This document shows positions 51,735 to 63,953 of a stretch of DNA of 64,000 nt, one piece after another. Position 1 is the first letter of the stretch. Each line of letters begins with the position of its first letter. The position numbers and the translations under genes are program-made. The notes below the pieces were generated by a model. That model was not told where the DNA came from. It was given only the letters and a program-made list of their open reading frames with translations, and ran no database searches. The stretch spans positions 9,991,162 to 10,055,161 of the forward strand of contig OY848918.1 of assembly GCA_963693285.1 (NCBI GenBank), written 5' to 3'. This DNA is from Xestospongia muta. Lineage: Eukaryota > Porifera > Demospongiae > Haplosclerida > Petrosiidae.

Positions 51735-53165
51735 TTATTTCACATAAATCTCATAATGGGCTACAGCACAATCTTCATCAGATGTTGCTTCATCAAGACA
51801 GATCCTCATCTCTATATAGTCAGTAGTGGAGCAATTGAGTTTCTTATAAAACCAAGGTATACCAGTACGTTGACAACAGGTAGTTTCTATACTACCACAT
51901 TGATGACCATCCCACAGAGGATCATTGGTATAGAATTTACCTAAAACAGGATAATTTGGACTTCCAGACTCACAATAATAGTCATTATCAACAAATGATG
52001 GTGGAGTTCTAGGATCTGTACTACTACATGGACAATAACTAAAATAATAGTTATCAGTTGAGCCACAAATAAAAGTCCAAATATGCCTACGAGGATTGCC
52101 ATGAGTTAAACTAATACCATCACTGTAATGTAACCTAAAACAGGATAATTTAGACATCCAGACTCACAATAATAGTCATTATTAACAAATGATGGTGGAG
52201 TTATAGGAAATTTACTACCACATGGACAACGACTATGAAGGCTATCAGTTGAACCAACCATAAAAGTCCAAATATGCCTACGAAGATTGCCATGAGTTAA
52301 ACTAATACCATCACTGTAATGAAAGTTAATACTACCATTACTGTAACGTGCTCCATCTGTGTGACCAATTTGATATCCAATAACTTTACCACACACTTGA
52401 GAGTACTCAATGTTCCCTGATGAAAATGTTATTCCTACACAGCTACCTCCACTACTAACTGGTCGACCACATGCTCGAATACCATTTTCACTATACAGTC
52501 TAAATTCATCAGGACATTTCTCACTGCTATCTGTCATGTTAAGATAAGCTATCCTCATCCAACCTCCTGTGGAGTTACACAACTCCTCCATATAACAGTA
52601 CACATGATGAGCAATGCTACAATTATCAGCTACAATGTAATAGCCTGAAAGACAATATGGACATCTCCTCTTGATTTCTTCACACGAGCGAGGAAGTAAC
52701 AATGATGGAGGAGGACATTTCTTTGTAGTAGTGTTCTCATGAATATCTTTGAGAGTATTAATATCTTCTTTAATGTCATCAATGTTACCTTCTATCCTAA
52801 CCATACTCCTATTGAGATCATTGACAATATCAAGAATTTTAATAATGCCTTCATTGTACAATCTCTAACCTGGATATATTAGCAACAATAGTCTCAGTGA
52901 GTTCTTTGATTATTTTATTACATTTAGTTGGTGAGTTAGATAGTAGTTGTTGTGATACAACAAGTTGTATGGGACTAGTTGGATTACTACCATCTTCACA
53001 AGGTGGACAGCTACTGCGAGAAGATTTAGTAAGGAGTTGATTAATAGCAGCAGTCAGGTTAGCTATGGCATCATCTATATTACTATCACCATCAGAATGA
53101 CTTGATGGATTAGACATACCAGTAATAGCTAATATAACTATCAGTAAAGATAGAAGGGAAGTCAT
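51735..53165 (-). pseudogene. Chimeric, frameshifted secreted gene, copy 5
   Basis: The N-terminal 102 codons (ATG 53165, MTSLLSLLIVILAITG) are intact until a 5-nt deletion at about 52861-52865 (ACAATCTCTAACC where other copies have ACAATCTTGTCTCTAACC), which shifts the frame in the coiled coil. The second frame (52861 to about 52130) runs through the module to CLNYPVLG and is then joined to a second module piece starting at SDGISLTHGNPRR (about 52120) that runs to the normal EIYVK end at 51735. The module's HYSDGISLTHG to PVLG stretch is thus present twice, from two different parent copies. Promoter and stop/AATAAA are intact. Confidence 0.82.
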
Positions 53166-53210
53166 TGTAACTCATGTACTGTTCTACTCTTGTGTTGTAG
53201 ACTGTCTACC

Positions 53211-53236
53211 TTATATATACTCACTGAGATAGTGAG
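53211..53236 (-). promoter_or_regulatory. TATA box and inverted repeat, copy 5
   Basis: TATATATAA at 53211-53219, CTCACTGAGATAGTGAG at 53220-53236, and intact TTTCAGAGAAA near 53282. Confidence 0.55.
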
Positions 53237-53259
53237 ATAACTAAGTCATCTAAAATTGA

Positions 53260-54530
53260 ATAACACCTGGAGGGATTGACTTTTCAGAGAAAGTAACCTC
53301 CTTCAAGTGATAAAGGATACCACAAGGACTACCTAATTTAACCATGACTGTCTTTTCTCAGAATTAAATAGATAATGTCCACCTCAAGGACTACCCTAAT
53401 TAAAGCTGTGGTAAAATATATCAGTTCTCTTGATTACAGTTGTAGACCACTGAGAGTCCTCAGTGGTAATAAACAACACCTGTACTAACAGTTAGAGAAA
53501 TATCACAGTAAAGAGTCTCCTCCCATTACCACTCAAGTTATAAACACTACTTTATGATATATTATGTAACACTGGACTTTTCTTCACTATTTTAAGTCCA
53601 CTATCATTTAATGAAAAGTCTATATAATCTCTAATTAAACTATCAGTCATAGAAATGATTGTCTAGAGATAGTTGTATGTGTTTTCTTATAATTTGATAT
53701 GTACTGTTTGAAAAAATATGATATTTCATAATATGAACTGTAAATACATGCCTAATACTCTACTAATATCAATAACCAAGAACTCAATGAGTATTCAGAT
53801 ATAAATCTTAACTGTCCTTTCTCAATCCAATATCAATCATACACTGACTCAGGTCACAGCAGACCTACTTACTCTCATTAATAAACAGTATCTTAGTACT
53901 GAGTGAAATCTATCCCAATACACATTATGTAAACATGATGCAATTGTATTAAATACTACAATATTACAATGACATATCAATGTATTGCTTTTATACACTT
54001 TATAGATGTCATGATAAATCATCCAACCTCCTCTAGAATTATATAACTCTACTATAATATATTCTCACAGTATGATGAAAGCATTTGAACTGCTATAGCT
54101 GAACATTATTGGTCTTATATTGCTAGTCTTAATATACTGATTCTTTGTTTTGATAGCTATAATGTTATTAGTCTTATATAGTCTGTGGCATTCTTATAAT
54201 CAGCAGTAATAGCGAGCATATATTAGAAAGCTGCGTAAGTCACTTTTGATACATCAGTCAACACTACACTCAAGTATTAGCAAGGGATGTCTGAACAATT
54301 TCACCAACCAGAATGTGAATGTTTATGTCAAATTACATATAATAATCATTTCAAATAAAACCAAAAAAAACAATTTATTAATCATCATCTACAAGAACCC
54401 ATAATAAACCTAGTAGTTATGTTGTCCACACCTACTAATATAACTGACATATTAACAACACCTCATTAGAAGTAAAATCTAAATCAAGTTAATGGAAATG
54501 TCCATTCCTTCACAACCACACAACCTCAAA
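53260..54530. other. Upstream repeat unit and shared non-coding segment
   Basis: One ~520-bp upstream-repeat unit (53260-53760), then a segment (about 53985-54500) that recurs at about 6815-7340. No gene. Confidence 0.6.
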
Positions 54531-54536
54531 ACACAA

Positions 54537-54803
54537 TCATCCATCAGGACATTTCTCACTGCTATCTGTCATGTTAAGATAAGCTACTCTCATCCAACCT
54601 CCTGTGGAATTACACAATGTTTCCATGTGGCAGTATGCCTGACGAACATGGCCATGACTATCAACTAACATGTAATAGTCTGAAGGACAGTCTGAACATT
54701 TCTTCCTAATCTCCTCACATGAGCGAAGTAATCGAGAAGGTTTATACTCATTGTTGCAGTGGGACATAATTTGTCTGAAAAATATAAAAAAATGTCCTTT
54801 CAC
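54537..54803 (-). pseudogene. Short-type secreted gene fragment
   Basis: About 76 codons equivalent to residues 45-120 of the short-type protein: MSHCNNEYKPSRLLRSCEE, CPSDYYMLVDSHGHVRQ, GGWMRVAYLNMTDS, ending CPDG-stop where the sequence departs. The signal peptide is replaced by unrelated sequence ending TTTTTCAG, an accidental or real splice acceptor. The C-terminal two thirds of the module is missing. Confidence 0.65.
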
Positions 54804-54809
54804 ATTTTG

Positions 54810-55925
54810 AATGTTGTCTTGAATTGTGAATGATTAAATTTTATTGTCTTTTTATATCTTTCTAAAACCACAGAATCATCTCTAAAGTCAATATTTATTA
54901 TTACAGAGAAATAGATTTTTTCAATGAAGAAGACTTTAACCATTGTTATCTTAAGGACTACCTATCTTTGTCCTTTCTCAACTTTAAACAAGCAAGTCCA
55001 AAGGCAAGAACTACTCCAATGATAACCTCACCAAAAAGGATACACCAAGGACACATCAAGAACAAACCATAGATAAGATAACCCTTTAAGAAAGGACACT
55101 TTAAGGACTACCTGTGATCATATCTATTGAACTCTTGAAAGAAGAAGGTCTACTACATTATCAACTATGACTGTCCTTTCTCAAACTCTCAATACACAAA
55201 GACTATACAATAATAATGGTATATCAATAACTAAAACAATTCTAATATAAACTATGACTGATAAACAAATCCTCTTGATCTACTAGTAGCCATTGATTAA
55301 TACTACTTTATACTACATACTGTAACCAGTCTGGTCAATCTGGTTTAGAGAAATCACAAAAGAGGGATGATGTACTAATTGTTGTATCTTATATAATGTA
55401 CATACATAATTACCCAAACACTATAAATGAAACACACATAGACACACTTGGAGTGCCTGGAATTAGGGTGTATAGATGAAATTGGAGAGTAAACAAACAA
55501 ACATGTACTTAAAAGTATGTGAGAGAATATCAGTGGCTAGAGTTTAATTAGAAGTTGGTATAGACATACACAAAATTGTGTTTCCCAATGCAGAAACCAT
55601 TTCTTGACTGATAAACTATACTGCAATATCAATAGTAACTCTCCTTTATCAACATTTGAGCAATACCACAAGGAGTATTCTAATATCAACTATATCTCTC
55701 ATTTCTAAAGCTTTGAAAAGACAATGATTATTCCAATATCAATCAAGGTTCACCTCTTACCCATTGAAAAGATAAGCAATACCTCAAAGAGTACTCTAAT
55801 AACAACTGTGGCTGTTGATTGTATGATAAATACCTCCCCCATAAAGGTTGTATAATGTTACAATGATATACCAGTGTATTGCACTATGTACACATATATT
55901 ATTTATGATATTAATATTACATTTT
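54810..55925. other. CFAP91 intron sequence, no gene
   Basis: Short-type flank, one trace of the 45-bp minisatellite (about 55070) and the shared intron segment above exon C. No coding region supported. Confidence 0.55.
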
Positions 55926-55932
55926 CACTTAC

Positions 55933-56740
55933 CACAAATGTTCCAGTCTCTTATCATTCAATGCTTGATAGCGAGTATCTCTCTGCTGAAGTAATTTCTC
56001 AAGTAATTCCATTCTCTCTAGTTGTATAGCAGAGATCTCCTTCTAGTTGTATAGCAGAGATCTCCTTCTCACGATAACTCCACTCTAGACATTCATGTTC
56101 CTTCATCATATGTCTAAAATAATAAATACATGTTAGATGCATACACAGAATGAATGGTTGAGTGGATGGATGAATGGACAATTGAGATCAATAAATAGAC
56201 AGATGAATGAATACATGGATGAATAGATGGACAAATAAATGGATGGATAAATAGAATGGATGAATAGATGGATAATGAATGGACGGATAAAATAGAATGG
56301 TACATGGATAAATAGATGGATGTCCAGTCTATATTGTATCTACCTTCTCTTATCAATCTGTGATATGATCCAGTGATGGCAGAGTAGCTTCCCAAGCTTG
56401 TTAGCTTGAGCTCTCTCTATCATTTCTACCCAGCAGGTAAGCCACGCCCTACAAGTACAACACTTAGAACTAGTTACAAACTCACTAACTAGTACTGACC
56501 ATAACACAGTGTTGCTAATGTAAGTAGTTCAGGCTGTGAACCAGGTTGAACTACATATTCTGGTGAGTAAGGATCTGTCTGTGTCTCGCTGTCTCTATAA
56601 TCTGTTTGTACATGGACAGTTCTAGTCAGTGGACCAGCTAGATACAGTTCAGTAGATTGTTTATACATCAGAGGTTCTAGACTATAAGGGGGAGGGTGAA
56701 GTAATGAGGAGATTGATGATGGACTCACATTTGTGGCGCC
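55933..56740 (-). pseudogene. CFAP91: CFAP91 exons C, B, A of unit 7
   Basis: Exon C (about 55933-56115) contains a direct 24-nt duplication (TAGTTGTATAGCAGAGATC... twice at about 56020-56065). Exon B (about 56340-56450) has lost bases at two places. Exon A (about 56500-56740) is open, with MYKQSTELYLAGP changes and ETQTDPYSPEYVVQPGSQPE. GGAT microsatellite at 56150-56320. Confidence 0.78.
56150..56320. repeat. GGAT-type microsatellite, unit 7
   Basis: Shorter GGAT/GAAT/AAAT array in the exon C-B intron. Confidence 0.75.
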
Positions 56741-57339
56741 AAGACAATTGATGAAAGCATTTGAGGAAGATCATCATAGGAACCTAAACATGCCCAAAGA
56801 TCTATAAAAAAGACACGGAGAAGTGGAGGACCACAAGAGTTCTCCAAGGATTTTCCAATAACTGGAACAGGATTGTTTCAAGTTCACCTGAGTGGAGAAG
56901 GGATGAGAGAACAAGGTATCAGAATACACCACGTGTTTGCCTCTCCAGCATTACGATGCATACAGACAGCTAACTCCATCTTGCAAGGAATGGGTGAGTT
57001 CAATACTAAAATTAAAGTAGAACATGGTTTGTTTGAATGATTAGTTTGTTGCCAAGGGGAGGTACCTATGTTTCCATGAAGGATCTCAAACCAAATGAAA
57101 CGTACTTGGAGTTTTATAAATGCATGCACAACATTACCAGACTCCTTCTGAAAAATATAGGACCCAATAGTGGCAATGTAATGATAGTGGGTCATGCGGC
57201 CACTCTTGAGGCCTGCACTCATCAGCTCTGTGGAGGACAACCCTGTAGTGCTCAAGACTTAACGAAATTAATCCAAAAAATACCTTACTGTGGTGTATGT
57301 GTCTGTCAGATAAGTGGAACAAAAAAGTCTAGTACGTGA
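56740..57339 (+). pseudogene. UBASH3-like phosphatase fragment, longest C-terminal reach
   Basis: The first part (56740-57040) matches other copies but has an insertion in the KRHGGPQDF region and TGA for the Trp of LFEWL. After a deletion, a second part (from about 57079) reads MKDLKPNETYLEFYKCMHN, then GNVMIVGHAATLEACTHQL with the second catalytic His motif, and IPYCGVCVCQISGTKKSST-stop. This segment clinches the UBASH3/TULA assignment; the family's GxAxxLEAC motif is present. RHG and upstream domains are absent. The last codons, TGA after KKSST, are continued in the 41144-41235 piece. Confidence 0.8.
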
Positions 57340-58282
57340 TTACAATAATATGCTGTGCATATTATCATCTTTACTTTGCTGTAAATAGTAGCTTGTTTAT
57401 TGTAATTATTATTGATTTTTGTTTTAATGTTCTTTTAAGTCTCTTTTATTTCTCTCTTATGATCACTGTTATATTTTTTCAGGGATAATAATTATTGTTA
57501 TACTACAATATAAGGCTATTATAAGTACCTGTACTATGCAGAGTAATACACTCTAGTGTCATAATATGTTAATACAACATTTCTAGTGATCTTGTTGGTT
57601 GGTGGTTTCACTGCTTTGCCCCTCTTCACTAATAGTAGGAGTAGTAACTGTTTCCTTAGCTAGTCCTTCTTCTCCTAGTTGTTTATGGATAATACAATGA
57701 GCTGCTAATAAATGTTTCCTCTGACTGTGTTTGACTAGAGACATGACCAATGGAGTCCAGATATTTTTATCTATTGGTTACTTACCTTTCTCTCTGACAA
57801 TCTGTTTCTCCACCTCAGGTAGCAAGAAGTAATAAACCATTTCAGCCACCGTTTCTTGACTTTGCAGTTTATCTCGACTGCAAGTATAACATTATATTAT
57901 ATATCATCTATTCTCAGTACAGTAATGTAAATAACTTACGTTTCTTCAAATTCAGCTGCTAGTTTGTTTATGACATTAGCTTGTTCATGTATCTCTTGTC
58001 TAGCCTATAATAAAGTGACTATTAATAAGTTGTGATGTATTGAAGATTTAATACCTGTTTATCAGCTGTTTTCTCTATAGATTGTAGAATAATGTCCTCT
58101 AGGTAAGTGTCAACAGTGCCTTGATAAACTCTTATCATCTGATTGAGAAGCAACATGGAAGATTAATGAACATATGAATGTTAAGAGTCAATATAAGTAT
58201 ATAGTAGACATAATAAACTAGTAGACCATTGTATAGTGAATTATCTGATGTAGAGTGGATGGGTTTAAGGCATATAGACTCA

Positions 58283-58444
<162 letters not shown>

Positions 58445-59107
58445 TTATACATAACCACAGCAGTACATATAATTGTGTTTGCTTGTGTAACTAACAGACC
58501 TGTAATCTGAGAAGTTCTTTATTGAGGAAGTCCAACTGTTGACCAATCAACTCGGCAGCTCCTTGTTCAGCTCCATCATTAATAGCAGATTCCTTTATTA
58601 GTGTTATTAATTGTTATTTAAATAGTATTTACCTTGTGTTCAGCTTTTTCTTTAGCTCTCTGTTTACTCAATATAGCTTTTGTCTCTTTTTTCTTCTGTT
58701 TTTGTTCAGGAGATTGTAAGGCGTGTGTAGTACAGAGCTCTTTAATAAGATCTGATCTCATCTCTTTACCTTCATACATCTTGAGAAATGAGGTGTGTGG
58801 AGTCAATGGTACAATATGAAGACGTCCTACTAACCTTGTTTTGTACAGCACAACCTCTAATAAGTCTTTGTAGTAAGATAATGGCCAACTCTTGTTCCTC
58901 TTCCTCCTATGGAGTGTAATAGATGTATGACTGTACTGTATTAGTACTCAATGTATTGATGATACACATAAGTGCATATATTATTAGTATTATAATACAT
59001 AAATTATGATAGGTACATTTAATTAGAAACATACTTCACTGGGTGCTTCAATAGTTGGAGTTGAAGGGTGTGGAATTGGTTTTTGATAGGTACATTTAAT
59101 TAGAAAC

Positions 59108-59215
59108 TAGTAAAGAAAAAAGCTGATTAATCTTTGCCTGGAATTGAACCACAGGTCTTCCACTAGTTCAACAGTTGCTTTAACTATTGAACTACTTGTA
59201 GCTTCTCTGTATCCA
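59108..59215 (-). mobile_element. tRNA-derived SINE-like element, copy 3
   Basis: A-box-like TAGTTCAATAG (59184-59194), B-box-like GGTTCAATTCC (59140-59150), TTTTTT near 59117. The flanking DNA to about 59280 is nearly identical to 33990-34135. Confidence 0.6.
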
Positions 59216-59744
59216 CTCATAACAATTTATAATATAGTATCAATCATATATTGTGGATTATCTGTGTATTGTTGTACAAGCATACTTCACTGGGTGCTTC
59301 AATAGTTGGAGTTGGAGGACGTGAAATTGTTTCTCTAAAAGTCTCAATGGTTTCTGACCCTCATCAGGTAAAAGATAAAAGAAATGACCTCATCAGAGTC
59401 TGAGTCATTACAATAAAAGTTCATTTCTCTCTTACTATATATCATTTAGTTATCTCTCTTACTTTGTAGTTTCTTTGTTTATAAATCATTGTAGACTTTG
59501 TCCAATATTTTGCCAAGTTTAGCTTCTTTTCTAGCTTTGACACCAATTGGTTTAGCTGATGAACTAGGAGGTTTTATTCTAGAAAGACAAACAGGTACAT
59601 TAACAGCTAACACATTGATACTGTATTAATAAATAGTCTCTCAGACCACACAACACAAGGAGCAACCAAACTCAGCCTAGTATCTGGTTAATACAAAAGA
59701 CAAAACCTTTGTAATCAAAGCTAAAAACTAACATATAATATATA

Positions 59745-60013
59745 TATATATACATACAATGTACCATTGAGTGTTGTGTTATATTGGCTCTTTATTGCAT
59801 ATTGCTCAATATAATACTATCATATATATAGTGTGTGTATAATGTACCATTGAGTGCTGTGTTATATTGGCTCTTTATTGCATATTGCTCAATATAATAC
59901 TATCATATATATAGTGTGTGTACAATGTACCATTGAGTGCTGTGTTATATTGGCTCTTTATTGCATATTGCTCAATATAATACTATCATATATATAGTGT
60001 GTGTACAATGTAC
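59745..60013. repeat. 83-bp tandem repeat, unit 8
   Basis: Three to four units of the 83-bp repeat leading into exon D, as at 34600-35032. Shorter runs lie at about 1390-1498, 13110-13330 and 51150-51257. Confidence 0.75.
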
Positions 60014-60302
60014 CATTGAGTGTTGTGTTATATTGGCTCTTTATTGCATATTGCTCTGAGCTAGCATCCAAGTAGATACCAATACGTGTCATAGTAGCAT
60101 AGACTTGAGAATCAAAGTTAGTATACTCATTGATAATGTTTCTTCTCTCTTGTTTTCCTTCAACATGGCGTCTCTGTTCTATTAGTTTACGTATGTCTGT
60201 AGTGAAGTGGAGGTAGTGTAAAACATGATCATTGTGATAGAGACTGTTGTGATAGTGTGATTGTTAAATTAGTTTAAGTTAATCAAAGTACAAGCTGTTC
60301 TA

Positions 60303-60990
60303 TTATTTAACATAGATCTCATAATGGCCTACAGGACAATCTTCATCAGATGTACCTTCATTAAGACAGATCCTTATCTCAATGTAGTCAGTAGTGGAGT
60401 AATTGAATTTCTTATAAAACCACAGTATACCAGTACATTAACAACAACAAGTAGTTTCTATGCTACCACATTGATGACCATCCCACAGAGGATCATTGAT
60501 GTAGAATTTATCAACTACTAGTGGTGAAATTGGACATCCAGACTCGCAATAATAATCATTACCAACAAATGATGGTGCATTTCTGGAATCTATACTACCA
60601 CATGGACAATAACTTTGTTTATTGTTTTCATGTGCACCAACAATAAAAGTCCAAATATGACAACGAGGGCTACCATGAGTTAATAGAATGGTTCAACATA
60701 ATTTGAATTGATGTTCTTGTTATTGCTAAAATGTGCTCCATCTGTCCAACCAAGTTCATATCCAACAACGTTACCAGATACTTGACAGTACTTGATGTTT
60801 CCTAATGGAAATGTTATTCCTACACAGCTACTTCCACTACTAAGTGGTCGACCACATGCTCGAACACCATTTTCACTATACAGTCTCACTGATATCTGTC
60901 ATATTAATATAAGCCACCCTCATTCAACCTCCTGTGGAATAACACAATGTTTCCATGTGGCAGTATGCCTGACGAACATGGCCATGACTA
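60303..60990 (-). pseudogene. Degraded short-type secreted gene, unit 8
   Basis: The C-terminal module is readable from RLYSENGVRACGRPLSSGSS and FPLGNIKYCQVSGNVVGYEL through DGAHFSNNKNINSNYV, then, after a frameshift near 60690, to EIYVK with stop TAA at 60303-60305. Deletions remove part of the SSEKCPDEF region, and several conserved Cys codons are changed (VCGKV to VSGNV). No signal peptide remains: the sequence breaks off near 60990 into 83-bp repeat DNA and a second exon D. Confidence 0.7.
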
Positions 60991-61023
60991 TCAAATCATA
61001 TATATAGTGTGTGTATAATGTAC

Positions 61024-61206
61024 CATTGAGTACTGTGTTATATTGGCTCTTTATTGCATATTGCTCTAAGCTAGCATCCAAGTAGATACCAATACGTGTC
61101 ATAGTAGCATAGACTTGAGAATCAAACTTAGTATACTCATTGATAATGTTTCTTTTCTCTTCTCTTCCTTCAATATGGCGTCTCTGTTCTATTAGTTTAC
61201 GTATGG
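61024..61206 (-). pseudogene. CFAP91: Second CFAP91 exon D, unit 8
   Basis: A full-length exon D (YTKFDSQVYATMTRIGIYLD...; acceptor CTACAG, donor GTACAT) 830 bp upstream of the first. It lies between the degraded short-type gene and the intact secreted gene, showing that exon D plus nested gene was duplicated together. Confidence 0.75.
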
Positions 61207-61498
61207 CTGTAGTGAAATGGAGGTAGTCTAAATGTGATCATTGTGATAGAGACTGTTGTGATAGTGTGATTGTTGTCAGAGTGTCTCTACCTTTTATATG
61301 TTCACTCCTAACTCGTCTAATTTGTCGCTCTTTCTCTTTGTTTCTAAGACTACTAAAACATTGTACATAATTATCAGTATGTTAATCAGTTTATTGGTAT
61401 CAAAATTGTTATTAACATCAAAAACTTTTTTCACAAAATCAAAGGTGTATCAAAATTAATGTATGCAATGTTATTGATCACAACATGAGACTTTTCCT

Positions 61499-62740
61499 TT
61501 ATTTCACATAGATCTCATAATGGGCTACAGCACAATCTTCATCAGATGTACCTTCATCAAGACAGATCCTCATCTCTATATAGTCAGTAGTGGAGCAATT
61601 GAGTTTCTTATAAAACCAAGGTATACCAGTACGTTGACAACAGGCAGTCTCTGAACTACCACATTGATGACCATCCCACACAGGATCATTGGTATAGAAT
61701 TTACCAAAAACAGGATTATTTAGACATCCAGACTCACAATAATAGTCACTACCAACAAACGACGGTGGAGTTTTAGGATAGCTACTACCACATGGACAAT
61801 TACTATGAAGGTTATCAGTTGAGCCAACCAAAAAAGTCCAAATATGCCTACGAGGATTGCCATGAGTTAAACTAATACCATCACTGTAATGAAAGTTAAT
61901 ACTACCGTTAGTGTGATATGCTCCATCTGGGTGACCAACTTGATATCCAATAACTTTACCACAAACTTGAGAGTACTTAATATTACTTGATGGAAATGTT
62001 ATTCCTACACAGCTACCTCCACTACTAACTGGTCGACCACATGCTCGAACACCATTTTCACTATACAGTCTAAATACATCAGGACATTTCTCACTGCTAT
62101 CTGTCATGTTAAGATAAGCTACCCTCATCCAACCTCCTGCAGAACTACACAACTCCTCCATATAACAGTACACTTGATGATTAATGCTGCGATTATCAGC
62201 TATAATGTAATAGCCTGAAGAACAGTCTGGACATCTCCTCTTGATCTCCTCACATGAACGAGGAAGTAACAATGATGGAGGAAGACATTTCTCTGTAGTA
62301 GTGTTCTCATGAATATCTTTGAGAGTATTAATATCTTCTTTAATGTCATCAATGTTACCTTCTAACCTAGCCATACTCCTATTGAGATTACTAATGACCT
62401 CAAGTATCTTTATAATGGCATCATTGTACAACCTTGTATCTAACCTGGATATATTAGCAACAATAGTCTCAGTGAGTTCTTTGATCATTTTATTACATTT
62501 AGGTGGTGAGTTAGATAGTAGTTGTTGTGATACAACAAGTTGTATGGGACTAGTTGGATTACTACCATCTTTACAAGGTGGACAGCTACTGCGAGAAGAT
62601 TTAGTAAGGAGTTGATTAATAGCAGCAGTCAGGTTAGCTATGGCATCATCTATATAACTATCACCATCAGAATGACTTAATGGATTAGACATACCAGTAA
62701 TAGCTAGTATGACTACCAGTAAAGATAGAAGGGAAGTCAT
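61499..62740 (-). CDS. Secreted coiled-coil/fibrinogen-like protein, copy 6 (413 aa)
   Basis: Intact single-exon member: signal peptide MTSLLSLLVVILAITG, linker with SCPPCKDG, coiled coil (IIKILEVISNLNRSMARLEG), Cys-rich module to EIYVK. Loop 1 HPDGAYHTNGSINFHYSDG, loop 2 GSTDNLHSNCPCGSSYPK, loop 3 ESGCLNNPVFGKFYTNDPV. It also has DTRLYNDAIIK where others have ETRLYNEGIIK. AATAAA overlaps the stop. Closest by eye to copy 3. Confidence 0.85.
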   Translation of the reverse strand: MTSLLSLLVVILAITGMSNPLSHSDGDSYIDDAIANLTAAINQLLTKSSRSSCPPCKDGSNPTSPIQLVVSQQLLSNSPPKCNKMIKELTETIVANISRLDTRLYNDAIIKILEVISNLNRSMARLEGNIDDIKEDINTLKDIHENTTTEKCLPPSLLLPRSCEEIKRRCPDCSSGYYIIADNRSINHQVYCYMEELCSSAGGWMRVAYLNMTDSSEKCPDVFRLYSENGVRACGRPVSSGGSCVGITFPSSNIKYSQVCGKVIGYQVGHPDGAYHTNGSINFHYSDGISLTHGNPRRHIWTFLVGSTDNLHSNCPCGSSYPKTPPSFVGSDYYCESGCLNNPVFGKFYTNDPVWDGHQCGSSETACCQRTGIPWFYKKLNCSTTDYIEMRICLDEGTSDEDCAVAHYEIYVK

Positions 62741-62788
62741 TGTAACTCTTGTACTGTTCTACTCTTGTTGTGCTGTAGACTGTCTACC

Positions 62789-62812
62789 TTATATACTCAC
62801 TGAGATAGTGAG
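62789..62812 (-). promoter_or_regulatory. TATA box and inverted repeat, copy 6
   Basis: TATATAA at 62789-62795 and CTCACTGAGATAGTGAG at 62796-62812, followed upstream by TTTCCAGAGAAAG near 62858. Confidence 0.55.
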
Positions 62813-62829
62813 ATAACTAAGTCATCTAA

Positions 62830-63590
62830 AATTGAGTAACACCTGGAGGGATTGACTTTCCAGAGAAAGTAACCTCCTTCAAATGATAAAGGATACCACA
62901 AGAACTACCTAATGTCAACCATGACTGTCTTTTCACAGTATCAAAAAGATAATGTTCACCTCAAAGACTATCCTAATAAAAGTTGTGGTAAAATACGTCA
63001 GTCCTCTTGATGACAGCTGTAAATCACAACAGTCCTCAGTGGTAATAAACAGCACCTGTACTGACAGTTAGAGAAATATCACAGTAAAGTGTCTCATTAC
63101 TACTCAAGCTATAAACACTACTTTATGATATATTATGTAACACTGGACTCTTCTTTACTAGTTTAATTCCACAATCATTTAATGAAAAGTTTATATAACC
63201 TATAATTATACTATCAGTCATAGTAATAATTGTCTAGAGATAGTTGTATGTGTTTTCTTATAATTTGATATGTACTGTTTAAAAAATATGATATTTCATA
63301 ATATGAACTGTATATACATTCCCCCATTAAAAAAATGAGATAACCAAGGCAGCAAAAAATGAATAACACCTGCAGGGGTTGACATTATATTAGAGAAAAT
63401 TACCCCCTTTCTCATAAAAAATGGTACCACAAGGATTACCTAATATTAACTATGACTCTCCTTTCTTAACACTAAAAGATTACTTCTATTTCAATCTAAT
63501 ATAAACTCTTTAGTTGTGTATTTACAACAAGTATCAGGGGTTAGCTGCTGTTTGGTCAATTACTAGATGTACCATCAAGTTATTATCTAA
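62830..63590. repeat. Upstream repeats, copy 6
   Basis: Two ~520-bp units, near-identical to parts of 36860-38650; the second is joined as at 38430-38650. Confidence 0.65.
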
Positions 63591-63599
63591 AAGCTAATT

Positions 63600-63953
63600 C
63601 TAATACAGTAATGAAAATTTGGTATTTTGAGAGTTGACATTCTGGGAAGTAACCATATCAGGAGTACTAGCTATTAGACATTGTTGAGTTAACACCAGCT
63701 GCATAAGATCAGTCAGACTATCACAAGAGTCTGGTTTATAAGTTACTGGATAGCTATGAGAAGATTGAGTAAGGAGTTGATTAATCCAGTGAAGAACTTC
63801 CTTTTTTAACCATATAAAAATATGCTTCACCTCAATGACTACCCTAACATTAACCAGGACTCCCCTTCTTAGGATTTGTTTGGTAAAACCATGAAACAGA
63901 CCTCCTCCCTTTTCCTCTTCAAAGGTTGAAGAATTTCTAACATTAACTATCAT
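63600..63953 (-). pseudogene. Secreted-family N-terminal remnant, unit 8
   Basis: 117-codon open frame, third copy of the 5131-5496 and 38670-39020 remnant (FEEEKGGG instead of FEEAKGGG). Contains only the linker piece of the secreted family. Confidence 0.5.
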
